Assembly: GCA_949361645.1 (NCBI GenBank)
Contig: OX442416.1
Coordinates: 21,284,500-21,348,499 of the forward strand
DNA from: Spongilla lacustris
Lineage: Eukaryota; Porifera; Demospongiae; Spongillida; Spongillidae
Length of the DNA stretch: 64,000 nucleotides
Reading direction: 5' to 3'
The translations under genes and the position numbers were made by a program. The notes under the pieces were generated by a model. That model was not told the DNA's origin and searched no databases. It saw only the letters and a program-made list of their open reading frames with translations. This document shows positions 22,868 through 33,822 of the stretch, in pieces (the stretch's first letter is position 1; each line of letters opens with the position of its first letter).

Positions 22868-24066
22868 GCATGTGGGCCATGTGTAGCTATGTGTGTACAT
22901 GTAGGCATGTGTAAGCTATGTGTGTACATGTAGGCATGTGTAGCTATGTGTGTACATGTGGGCATGTGTAGCTATGTGTGTACATGTAGGCATGTGTAGC
23001 TATGTGTGTACATGTAGGCATGTGTAGCTATGTGTGTACATGTAGGCATGTGTAGCTATGTGTGTACATGTGGGCATGTGTAGCTATGTGTGTACATGTG
23101 GGCATGTATAGCTATGTGTGTACATGTAGGCATGTGTAGCTATGTGTGTACATGTAGGCATGTGTAGCTATGTGTGTACTTGTAGGCATGTGTAGCTATG
23201 TGTGTACATGTAGGCATGTGTAGCTATGTGTGTACATGTGGGCATGTGTAGCTATGCGTGTACATGTAGGCATGTGTAGCTATGTGTGTACATGTAGGCA
23301 TGTGTAGCTATGTGTGTACATGTAGGCATGTGTAGCTATGTGTGTACATGTAGGCATGTGTAGCTATGTGTGTACATGTAGGCATGTGTAGCTATGTGTG
23401 TACATGTAGGCATGTGTAGCTATGTGTGTACTTGTAGGCATGTGTAGCTATGTGTGTACATGTAGGCATGTGTAGCTATGTGTGTACATGTAGGCATGTG
23501 TAGCTATGTGTGTACATGTAGGCATGTGTAGCTATGTGTGTACATGTAGGCATGTGTAGCTATGTGTGTACATGTAGGCATGTGTAGCTATGTGTGTACA
23601 TGTAGGCATGTGTAACTATGTGTGTACATGTAGGCATGTGTAGCTATGTGTGTACAAGTGGGCATGTGTAGCTATGTGTGTACATGTGGGCATGTGTAGC
23701 TATGTGTGTACATGTAGGCATGTGTAGCTATGTGTGTACATGTAGGCATGTGTAGCTATGTGTGTACATGTTGGCATGTGTAGCTATGTGTGTACATGTA
23801 GGCATGTGTAGCTATGTGTGTACATGTAGGCATGTGTAGCTATGTGTGTACATGTAGGCATGTGTAGCTATGTGCGTACATGTGGGCATGTGTAGCTATG
23901 TGTGTACATGTAGGCATGTGTAGCTATGTGTGTACATGTAGGCATGTGTAGCTATGTGTGTACATGTAGGCATGTGTAGCTATGTGTGTACATGTGGGCA
24001 TGTGTAGCTATGTATGTACATGTAGGCATGTGTAGCTATGTGTGTACATGTAGGCATGTGTGTACA
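22868..24066. repeat. Minisatellite B, 28-bp unit, about 42 copies
   Basis: The unit is GTAGCTATGTGTGTACATGT followed by AGGCATGT. Copies are very uniform, differing mainly at TGTAGG/TGTGGG. It abuts a Pro/Ser-rich ORF on its right. Confidence 0.95.
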
Positions 24067-24660
24067 TCCCACAGGAACACCATCTGTATTGCTGATGTGG
24101 ATGTCCTCAGGGGTGGGGCTCGGTTGCCGTCACTACTGTTGCCATGGTGCCCACGGTGGCCTGTATAGCACCCAGCAGAGCAGAGATGGTCTCCCAATGG
24201 GAAGGTGTGACCACACCCCCGTCCCCTCTACCGCAAGGGCTCTGCCCCTGTCCCCATCCTCTTCCACAACGGACCTCTCAGCTAGATCCGCAATGCTGAG
24301 CGTGTTGGGCGGAGCCTCTGTTGAGGTGTGGTAAGGGGGGAGGAGGTGGGTGGTGGGCGAGGGCCTGACCACATCCATAGGCATGGCAACCGTTCCAGCG
24401 CTGGGCGTGGCCAAAGGTAACTTGAAGTGGGAGGGGGAGGTGGTCATGGGGTGGTGGTCAGAGGACTGACCACTGTCAGAAGAGGTAGACTCCACACCTT
24501 GCTCCACCAGGGAGAGGGGTAGGGAGGGCTGGGGGTAGGGGAAGAGGGAGGAGAACTCTATCTTTGGTGCAGGGGCAGACGAGGTTGTCCTGGTAGGGGT
24601 GTTGATGGACTGGGGAGGAGGGGAGGCCACAGGCAGTCTCTAAGGACTCTGGAAGGACTT
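24067..24660 (-). CDS. Pro/Ser-rich ORF of unknown identity
   Basis: A minus-strand frame 24630-24133 is rich in Pro, Ser and Thr (SSLFPYPQPSLPLSLVEQGV, then STSSDSGQSSDHH). An overlapping minus frame near 24070-24200 reads SHWETISALLGAIQATVGTM, which looks helical and protein-like. Together they may be one gene with a frameshift or intron. The segment occurs once in the window, between minisatellite B and WDR37. I do not recognise it. Confidence 0.3.
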
Positions 24661-24751
24661 TCTCAAAGACTGGACTGCGGGGTTAACAGGTGGGTACATC
24701 CTCGGAGAGGGTGGGACATGTGTATGATTGCCATGACTACCACCCCTCCCT

Positions 24752-24841
24752 GCTCTCTCCCAGTATGAGAATGGGGTATTGGCCCTACCCCTGGACAATG
24801 GCCACATTAGAGGCTGGCTCAGTTACCAAGGAGAGACAGAC

Positions 24842-24889
<48 letters not shown>

Positions 24890-25126
24890 AATGCTGTAGT
24901 ATACTTTATGTGATTGCACCTTATGGTAGTGAAGCCCCTCCCCCTGATGTCATCCCTGTAGTGAGCAAATTAACCCCTCCCTATCTCCTAGGGTCATCGT
25001 CGTCTGGTGTGCAGTGCAGCATTGTCTCTGGACAGCCACCAGAGATGTAACCTTTACACCTCAGGCTTCGACAACAAGGTGATTGGATGGAAGATCACTT
25101 TCGATGCTGCAACAAAGTTGTCATGA
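24752..25126 (+). pseudogene. WDR37: WDR37 last two exons, first one deleted internally (unit 4)
   Basis: The exon at 24752-24841 reads YENGVLALPLDNGHIR, then jumps, losing the YDLAGN segment and the frame. The final exon 24992-25126 is intact: acceptor CTCCTAG, then [34 protein letters not shown] and stop TGA at 25124-25126. This matches the end of WDR37 (GHRR... to the short tail after GW). A (TG)n tract at 24842-24885 follows the first exon, in the intron. Confidence 0.75.
24842..24885. repeat. (TG)n microsatellite in WDR37 intron
   Basis: About 22 TG units directly after the damaged exon. Confidence 0.95.
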
Positions 25127-25607
25127 CAACAGCCACTCCTGTGGCCATGAAAAGTTTGCAGAATTTTTTAAACTCTGAATATAAATGGCTGTCATTTGAG
25201 CATCTTGCTTGTGTGTTGTATGTAGACTATAGCAGCTGGACAGAAGGCATTGTTCATCACTCTGCAATAATACATGTCATAAATCATTACAAATGATGTC
25301 ACTTTTGGTTTCTATATTAATATAGGTGTGGTCTGGCCAGTGACATCACTGCAGAAGAGGCTGCACACACACAAAGAATGTGGCACCAATGTTATGTGGG
25401 TTGGGTGAAGTGAGCATGATATAGGAGCCATTATTATGATATAGGAGCAATTATTACCATGGCCTGGTGTCTCATTTGGTCTGGGGACCTGCATAAGCTT
25501 AGAGGTGTGTGATGTCACTAGCTGCTGCATACAGGTGCCCATATTTGGCACAAATGATGATGCAACAAGACCACATTACAACACAATACATCATTACATC
25601 ATACACT
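25127..25607. other. Region between WDR37 and NHL fragment, exon-like segment
   Basis: A segment after TTAATATAG (25324 onward) reads VVWPVTSLQKRLHTHKECGT and recurs at 26400-26480, 44145-44220 and 53985-54065. It has an acceptor-like start but no family match; it may be a non-coding relic. Confidence 0.3.
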
Positions 25608-25920
25608 ACCTAAATAGCAGAATACTTCAGTACAGAACTAGCACCTAAGTCAGCAACATACATACTACCATCTCTGGGATCTAGTGCAATACCTAAACGA
25701 TTTTCAAGATTCCCCACTTGTTTCCATGGTGATCAAATACGGAGAGACATCCTCCATCACTGACTAAGGCGTTGCCTTCATCATCAATGGCTATTCCCCT
25801 GGGACCCGGAGCTTCTGGATCATAACCATATGTTCTGATATAGACACCTTCCTTAGTGTAGACTTTGATAGAATCATCTACTGCAACATTAATATTTCCC
25901 TGAGGGTCTAAGGCAAGACG
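25608..25920 (-). pseudogene. TRIM-NHL fragment (last NHL blades), truncated
   Basis: Minus-strand sequence reads LALDPQGNINVAVDDSIKVY and GIAIDDEGNALVSDGGCLS, the last blades of the propeller. A deletion of about 10 bp after DHHGNK shifts the frame. At 25920 the sequence jumps into WDR37 intron sequence, so the rest of the gene is missing. Confidence 0.75.
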
Positions 25921-26190
25921 TTTTCAAGTTCACAATGTAAAAGCAGCAAACATTCATTTTCCCTGGAGTGAGCAATTAAATTAGAGACAGATTATAATGA
26001 AGCCCCTCCCCTTAATGTCATCCCTGTAGTGAGCAAATTAACCCCTCCCTATCTCTTAGGGTCATCGTCGTCTGGTGTGCAGTGCAGCGTGGTCTCTGGA
26101 CAGCCACCAGAGATGTAACCTTTACACTCAGCCTTCGACAACAAGGTGATTGGATGGAAAATCACTTTCGATGCTGCAACAAAGTTGTCA
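25921..26190 (+). pseudogene. WDR37: Second copy of WDR37 final exon, frameshifted (unit 4)
   Basis: Intron sequence (TTTTCAAGTTCACAA...) leads to acceptor ATCTCTTAG and exon from 26060: [20 protein letters not shown], then one base is missing near 26128 (ACACTCAG for ACACCTCAG), breaking the frame before the FDNK segment. It is a tandem partial duplicate of 24992-25126. Confidence 0.7.
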
Positions 26191-26689
26191 TGACAACAAC
26201 CACTCCCCCCTTACTGTAACTACTAAAGTTTGCTCAATTTTTTATACTCTGAATATAAATGGCTGTCATTTGAGCATCTTGCTTGTGTGTTGTATAGGTA
26301 GACTATAACAGCTGGACAGAAGGCATTGTTCATCACTTAGTGCTATAATACATGTCATAAAACATTACAAATGATGTCACTTTTGGTTTCTATATGAATA
26401 TAGGTGTGGTCTGGCCAGTGACATCACTGCAGAAGAGGCTGCGCACACACAAAGAATGTGGCACCAATGTTATGTGGGTTGAGCATGATATAGGAGCAAT
26501 TATTACCATGGCCTGGTGTCTCAATAGGTCTGGGGACCTGCAAAGCTTAAAGGTGTGTGATGTCACTAGCTGGCTGCATACAGGTGCCCATATCTGGAAT
26601 AACTTATTGAATTAACCCTTATGGTTATGACATCACCAGGACACAATAACAAAACTTATATCTTCACATAATACATCATACAGCACCTA

Positions 26690-28629
26690 AGCAACAGAAT
26701 ACTTCAGTACAGAACTAGCACCATAGTCAGCAACATACACACTACCATCTCTGGGATCTAGTGCAATACCATAGGCATCTTTAAGATTCCCCACTTCGTG
26801 GATTTTGTTTCCACGGTGATCAAACATGGAGAGACATCTGCCATGACTGACAAAAGCATTACCTTCATAATCAATGGCTATTCCCCTGAAACGTGGATCA
26901 TAATCATATGTTAGTGAAGACTTTGATAGACGTACATGTACTGAAAGCAGCATGAATATTTCCTTGAGGGTCTAAAGCTGCAAGAGTACCATATTCACCA
27001 GTAACTTTACCATCTATGGTCAATAAACAACCACCATCTTCATTGTATCCTATGGTTACCCCAGTCAGAGACAATCAGTCTGTTGTTTGAGTCAACAATG
27101 ACTGCCATGGGAAAATAAAACTCTCACTGACCTGATCCCTTCTGAAAATGAACTCTCCTCTTGATGTCAGCTTCTGTATATGATGGTTGAAACTGTCAGC
27201 AACATACAACACATCTCACTTGATGGATATACCAATAGGACCTCTGAACTGACCATCACCACTTCCACGACTACCTATGGTATTCTTAAGTTGACCTATT
27301 TGATCAAACACATAAATGCAGTCATCCCAGCTCCCTACATAGATGTCTCCATTGTCATAGGTACTATCCCTGTGGTCCTCCACCTCTCCATACACAACTG
27401 CTCCATTATGGGCCTTGGACCTCATCTCAGCCTCAACCTGTACACCCCCATGTGGGTACCTCTCTCCATTCAACATCCTCGCCTCTAATATCACTAAACA
27501 TTGTGTGTTCCTTCTCATCACAGATGGAATTGTAAATTCACTTTTACAAGAAACAGGAGATTGCTGATACACTAAACCATGCATTGATAGTTCCTTCATA
27601 AGAGCATCCACTTGTAGATCTGCAGTGATGGGACCATATTGGCTTGTCCAGGGGGACATATTTTCAACCTCCATAATGGTAGCCTTCAGTGCAGTGGGTA
27701 TACATCCTCCCACAGCTACCACCTCATGGTCAGTGTGGGTATGGAGGATGTGGGAGGTCACCTCAGAGTAGTGACTGATGTTCTGTTGGATCTTCTCAAG
27801 CTGCTCCTTCTGGAGGGTAAGGGATGTTGTCTGGGTCAGTGCAATGGATTCCATCTCTGACAGCAGTGCCTTCTTCCTTTCCACAAGTCTTTCAAGTAGC
27901 CGTTCAAAAGCCACATTGATGGCCAGTTCAGCTTCATGTTTGGAGGTCTCCACTAGTTTCATGGTCTCCTCATTAGCAGCATAGGCACCAGCCAATGTGT
28001 CTTGCACATGTTGGAGTGTCCTTCTCATGTCACCTCGATGAGCTTCTGCAACAGTGGACACTTCACTCACACCATGGTCCTTGTGGGCTACTGTGGTGCA
28101 GTCTCTACACACCAGCAACTTACAGCTCTCACAATAAAAGTTCAGCTTATTGTCCTCATGGTTAGGCTGAGAGCAGTAATGGTCTCTTGGCTTCATGGTG
28201 GTCTGCAGTTGTTTGGCTCCCTCCTGGTCCAGTCCAACCATATTGTGTTTGGACAGTTTTGGATGACGTTTGTGGTGTTCATGGCAGCAGGTACACATGA
28301 ATTGATAACATGTACAACAGAACACCTCTGCAGGGCCACTGCATCCATCTATACATGTGTCACAACACACCTCACTGTTGCTGACAATCTTGGACATGTA
28401 CCCAGCTACCTCTACTTCAAATCCAAGATGGAGGTTCTGAGGGAGAACACTGGCCCCTCCCACTGGGATGCTGGTGTTTCGTTCACAGGTGGGACATTTG
28501 AAAACTTGTTGGGAACCACTTTTCTCTATCTCATGGTGGAGACATTGCTGACAGAAGAAGTGCAAACATGGTAGAATTCTTGGGTCATTGTAGGGCTTGA
28601 TGTGTGAAAAGGATTCCTCCATAAGCACA
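26690..28629 (-). pseudogene. TRIM-NHL copy 4, multiply damaged
   Basis: From 28628 the frame lacks seven residues (IVCGVCS), removing the first two RING cysteines in frame. B-boxes and coiled coil are intact. About 160 bp spanning the end of the filamin repeat and the start of NHL are deleted in frame near 27359. A GGA-to-TGA change stops the frame at 27216. Beyond it, NHL continues in shifted frames, with the last blade readable at 26953-26690 (GIAIDYEGNAFVSHG to SSVLKYS). Its first exon is 37297-37454, now 8.7 kb away because of insertions. Confidence 0.85.
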
Positions 28630-28954
28630 CTGTAAGAGGTGTCTTATTAATGCCCACCAGTTCATGTGTTACTCGGCTATTTAGATAATTTATTTTATAC
28701 CAAGCATTCTGGCAAAATTCATATACCGGTATGTACAACTATAATTGGTATTATTATTAAAATATATACTTTACATTAACAATTATTATAATACCTTGCA
28801 GCCATAGTGCATGGTTTGCAATTTTTTTTAGAAGTGCGCATATTTTTAAGTTGCTATGCACAGGTTACCTCTGATTTGAAAATAAACACCCACATATTCA
28901 AGATTAGTTTTAAATGCTTTTAAAAACAAAAATAGTACAAAATTTTATACCTCT
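28630..28954. other. Intron of TRIM copy 4, left end
   Basis: Conserved spacer up to ATTTTATACCTCTA; no gene. Confidence 0.45.
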
Positions 28955-29045
28955 AGCCAAAGGGGGGGGGGGTGTTACAAAAAGGGAAAACACCCATCCC
29001 TACATTTTGTAAAAGGCTACCCACCAGAAGCAGCAAGAGGCGGAT

Positions 29046-29088
<43 letters not shown>

Positions 29089-30200
29089 AGGGGGTCCGGA
29101 CCCCCCCCCCCCCCCTTTCCAATATGAAGAATGACATAATGCATACTGTAATCTATGCAGCGTACCACCCTTGGATTTGTAAGATTGCACATCATTCTAG
29201 CCAAGCGGGGTCTATATCGATCTAATAAATCCTCCTATTAACGAAATTTTATTTTGCATGTGTGCTTAAAATCATGCGATCGATTGAATGTGCAGGAATT
29301 GAGGTACCTGCTAAACACTGAATGGGATGGATCTCAGACTCTTTTCCTCAGAAAAAAGGTAGCTATAGAGCTAAACAAACTAAAAATACTAATTCTACAG
29401 TGAAACATACGTGAGTCGTTTATAGACCGACATGTAGCTGGTGCATGGCCATGTGCACGCTTCGGTCACAAATTCACAAAAGCTATGCGTCACAAATTTA
29501 ATTTGTGAGCAGTAGGAATCATAGCATTGTGAAGAATGAAGAGTTTTCTTGAATTCTTGTCGCTATCCATGGATGTAGGCTTCAGTTCGTAGCCCGGATA
29601 TCGCGTGATGTATGCATTGGACATCACTGAATTTCATGCTAAATAAATGGAAAGCCCCCCCTCCCATTTGTGAATATATTTACCAGACCCCCCCCCCCCC
29701 CCCCCCCACCCCTTTCCCAAAATCCTGAATCTGTCCTAGCGCTCATGCACAGGAGCCACTGCTAGCTCTAATCAGGTGGTTGCGCTGCCTGAAGGCTTAT
29801 TGCGGCTGCTGTGCATGCAGTCTTTCTTTTGTGTTGTCATACATCATCAATTTGATTACTGTTTAAGTACTTGCCGCAATCCATTGCTAACAAAATTAAT
29901 AACTACAGTGAGTGGGCGCGTGTGAGGTTAAATGCTTTTTTATTGATCCGTGGCGCTGTAGAAGGTGACTAGCGATAACGAGGTGTTCCAGAGAGGTCCT
30001 ATGAAATTTGTTCTACATCGGACACGAAACAAAAAATCACCAAAACATGCAAAATGTTATTTTAGTGGGGGTACCACCCCCTCCGCCCCCCTTTTTAAAA
30101 GCACTGTTACTTTTTTTCCATAAAGTCAGATTTTTTTTTTTAAAGCAGACTAATTCATAATCCTCTTTTACAGTATTGGACGATGGGCTCTACCTTCTAG
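28955..30200. mobile_element. G/C-homopolymer-rich insertion, probably a nest of elements
   Basis: Interrupts the spacer sequence that elsewhere reads ACCTCTAACTGATAGTAAG. It contains very long poly-G (29056-29087) and poly-C runs and a GGGTCCGGACCC palindrome also seen at the edge of the element 61412-62103. Clear terminal repeats or target duplication were not found. No ORF is convincing. Confidence 0.45.
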
Positions 30201-32355
30201 TAAGTTTTATAATGAAATATGTGCATAGTAATTAGTATTTTTTCCATCTTATAATTTGATTGCAAATTTCCCATACACCTCTTATCTCTAAATCTAAATA
30301 TTACTTAAGTACATCATCTCTGTACTATAAATACGTCTTTAAAAAAAAAGTTAATTGATACTTGGTTGCACAGAGACTGGGACATTCCTTTTACAAACCA
30401 CACCCACCAGAAGGAATGATTCAAGAATTATGCATGCATTGATTTGACAGTTGCCCGCTACCAACAGCAAAGTTTTTTTTTTTTCCCCTTACAGAAAATC
30501 ACTACTCTTTAAAGACTCATTAGCATCTCCACCCCACAGCTTGTTATTGAAATGTTCCTTTGGGGTATTAAACTGATGCTTGAAACATGCATAATTCCCA
30601 TCAGCCGCCATTGAATCATTCCATCCAGTAGGTGTGGTGTAATATTGTAATGCACCTAGTTCTCAGTCCTGTGTGGAAATTATCTATACCTGCAGTAAGC
30701 ACAATGGATGATTTGGATATATACATTTACATGCATACTATCATTAGCTGCACATTTCAATGCGATTTGTACCAAGGGTTGGAAGCATCTATTATGCCAA
30801 AGCATATACACATGCTTATGCTCTTTCTCAGTCATTTAACATTCTGCTACTTTGCGGCTAATTAAGTCATTGATTTACATTTGTGCTTAGTTGGTAAAAA
30901 TGGAACATAAAGTCATTTCAGTACTTTGTATTTATTGGTTGTATCATATCCTCAGTAATAATAAACTTGCAAAGGTATGCCAATGTCTGTGGTAGTTGCT
31001 ACACAGTTATGCTAAAATCTGTTCTAACTAATGTGCGCTTATCCCAGTTGTCATAACTTGGTATAACCATATCTGTCTTGTAGTGTAAGTAGGAGATCCA
31101 GACCCCCATTCAGATTCTGCCACAAATGGCATCATGTATGGCAGCTAGGGCTGTGTGGGCATGAACTTATTAAGACTCTACTGATATATGCCTGCACTGG
31201 CATGAACTGATTAGCACATTAACACCTTGCTTATTCCAGATAAGCTATTGGCCATACTTGAAACCAGATTGATAAATTGCTAACAAGACATATTGGTCCT
31301 AGGGTATCAGTATGCAGATTCATGGGTATTTTTATGTATCTCATAGGCAGACTGGGTGCTATGCAGAATAAAAGTCATACTCTAAGCCGGTACTTTAATT
31401 AAAGACTGATTAGCATCTCCACCCCACAGCTTGCTATCAATAAATAAAGAAATGTTTCTTTGGGGGGTATTAAATGCTTGAAACATGCATCATTCCCATC
31501 TAACGCCATTGAATCATTCCATCCAGTTGATGTGGTGTAATATTGTAATGCACCTAGTTCTCAGTCCTGTGTGGAAATTATCTATACCAGTAAGCACAAC
31601 GGATGTGTTAGATAATGAATATCTGATATACATTTACATGCATTCTATCATTAGCCGCACATTTCAATGTGATTTGTACTGCATATGTTTTATTATTATT
31701 TTTACAAATGCACATATGTTGCTGTTAGGGCCACTGAAAGCCAGCCGTGGGTCTGGGCCTGACTGCTTAGCCTGATAGGCCAATTAATTAGTGTTTAGAT
31801 AATTATACGTAACTTGATTGCCAGTTTGATTTGCACCCACTTTATGTTGTAGTCTGGGTACCCGACTATTGCAATGTCTTGTAGTGTAAGTAGGCCCCCT
31901 TCTGCCACCTTTTACACTAATGGCAGCTAGGGCTGTGGGGGCATATACGGTTTTATTTTCATATGTTGCTGCTAGAGCCACTGAAGGCGAGCCGGGGCTT
32001 AGGATCAAGACCCCCCAGTCTGCCACTAATGGCATCATGTATAGCATCTAGGGGGCATGAACTTATTAACACTCTACTGACATATGCCTGCACTGGCATG
32101 AACTGATTAACACATTTACAACTTGCTGTATCATGATTCCAGATAAGTCACCACACAGATTGATGAATTGCTAACAAGACATTTTATTAGTATCAGTATG
32201 CAGGTTCATGGGTATTTTTTAATCTTTCATGGTAATTCTCATAGCCAGACTGGGTGCTATGCAGAATAATGGTCACTCTCTAAGGTACTTTAATATCTAA
32301 CCAATCAATGACATAATACACATATATACATGTAAGTGGCCTTACTGCATGGCTT
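30201..32355. repeat. Intron spacer of TRIM copy 4, partly duplicated in tandem
   Basis: The spacer block beginning at TTAGCATCTCCACCCCACAG occurs at about 30520 and again at about 31412, each followed by the GTCTTGTAGTGTAAGTAGG landmark (31076 and 31878). One copy per unit is normal elsewhere, so about 0.9 kb is duplicated here. Segment 30780-31060 of the first copy is replaced by unrelated sequence. Confidence 0.6.
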
Positions 32356-32452
32356 GGTAACATCATAGATAGTATAATACATGGATTGGAAACGAGAGAA
32401 ATTACGGAGTTTCATGCGCGTTTCGACTTCCGTAATCTATACAGTCTATTGA

Positions 32453-33615
32453 ATGTCTACAGGTATTATTCGGAGTGCCCTTTCCTCTGTATTGGAGGAC
32501 GAAGGGTTTCGACTAAACATCCCACGACTGAAGTTAGCCAAAGAAATAGCTCGAAAAATTCTCGACCTTCGGGTGGACCAACAAGAAACGTTCGACGTAT
32601 TTTCGGCCGCACTAACAGCTCAAGTGAAAGCCTTGATGCCAAAAAAGGGGAGCAAAAAGACATTGACAGCACAAAAGAGAAAACTGTGGCAAAGGTTTCA
32701 CGCAGAAAGGCTGTCGTCCTTTCGTATTCAATATACGAAAGGACGATAGCCTTTCTGCGTGAAACCATAGATATTAAAATCTTACTTTAATATCTATGGT
32801 GAAACCTTTGCCACAGTTTTCTCTTTTGTGCTGTCAATGTCTTTTTGCTCCCCTTTTTTGGCATCAAGGCTAATTTTTTCCTAGCCTTGGATATAGGGTC
32901 TACCGATTACTTAGTAACAGAGTATGTCAACGAAAAATTGATGGAGATGGAAGTGAAGGCTACGTATGAAGTAGAGTACGAAAGGGTGGTGGTGGAAGAC
33001 CTGACAGAGGATGAACAAAATGCACTACGTTATGCTGCTGGATATGTTCCTAAGAAATTGATTGAAAAGTTTAGAAAACCAACTTACACCCACCCACACA
33101 AGCAGGATTATCTGTCATGTTTAGAACTTCTAGGTGAGGGTTTGGCCTCAAAGGAATTAGAAAAGGAAAATACAACATTCTTGGAGTATACTAAAAAGCG
33201 GGTTACGTCTGTAGACCGTGGTGGTTTGTTCAAAATAACTGATGAAGGGTATAGATTATTTTATGAAATTGAGCAAAATGTAAGAAAGTGCCTGAATAAA
33301 ATTACAGTTGGGGACACAGAAGGAAAAGCAGAAATCCTATCTGCTATAGCTGATGATTGTGATGCTCAGTTTCACTGGTCGCTAATAGCTGTGGAGATAG
33401 ATGATAATGTTGCAAAGGAACTACTCATGCAGATTGTAGGTCTTTGGTTGAATATCCGAGGTTTCTCATTAGCAGGAGCATTTGTTGAGCAGTATAAGCA
33501 GATCACCAAGACAAGCACAAAGAGGTCTACTGCACTGCGCAAACAAATTAAGCGTAAGAAGCCGGTTGGACATGGCCAAAGAAGACTAATACTGATTATC
33601 ATCTCTCTTGTATAA
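32453..33615 (+). pseudogene. Accessory gene of the P-like transposon, interrupted by a foldback
   Basis: The first frame from 32453 (EIARKILDLRVDQQETFDVF, then KRKLWQRFHAERLSSF) is broken by an inverted duplication at 32630-32870. The second frame 32845-33615 continues with a long open frame, including DEQNALRYAAGYVPKKLIEK and a basic C-terminus (KQIKRKKPVGHG). The ALRYAAGYV motif is common in uncharacterised transposon-linked proteins of invertebrates, as far as I recall. Function unknown; it may be a DNA-binding or regulatory partner of the transposase. The start and intron structure are uncertain. Confidence 0.5.
32630..32870. repeat. Compound inverted repeat (72-bp perfect arms with two inner hairpins)
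   Basis: Arms 32630-32701 and 32799-32870 are exact inverse copies. Between and overlapping them lie a hairpin with 33-nt arms (32695-32727 and 32733-32765, one mismatch) and one with 14-nt arms (32765-32778 and 32786-32799). Confidence 0.9.
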
Positions 33616-33822
33616 TTATTATGATCTGATTTGAATGTAACATAAACTGAACAGCATCATGCATCTAATAATTATATACATGTAACAAATTTATTTATTT
33701 TTTCAAACATATCAAATCTGTATGCATTGTTAAATGCTTCATATTCACATGAACTGACATGAACAAATACATCACACATAATTATTATTATAATAACACC
33801 CATAACAGTTAACAAATATAAT

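Noticed and set aside
28955..30200. A bounded single transposon
   Set aside because: I could not find matching terminal repeats or a clean target duplication; kept only as a probable nest of elements.
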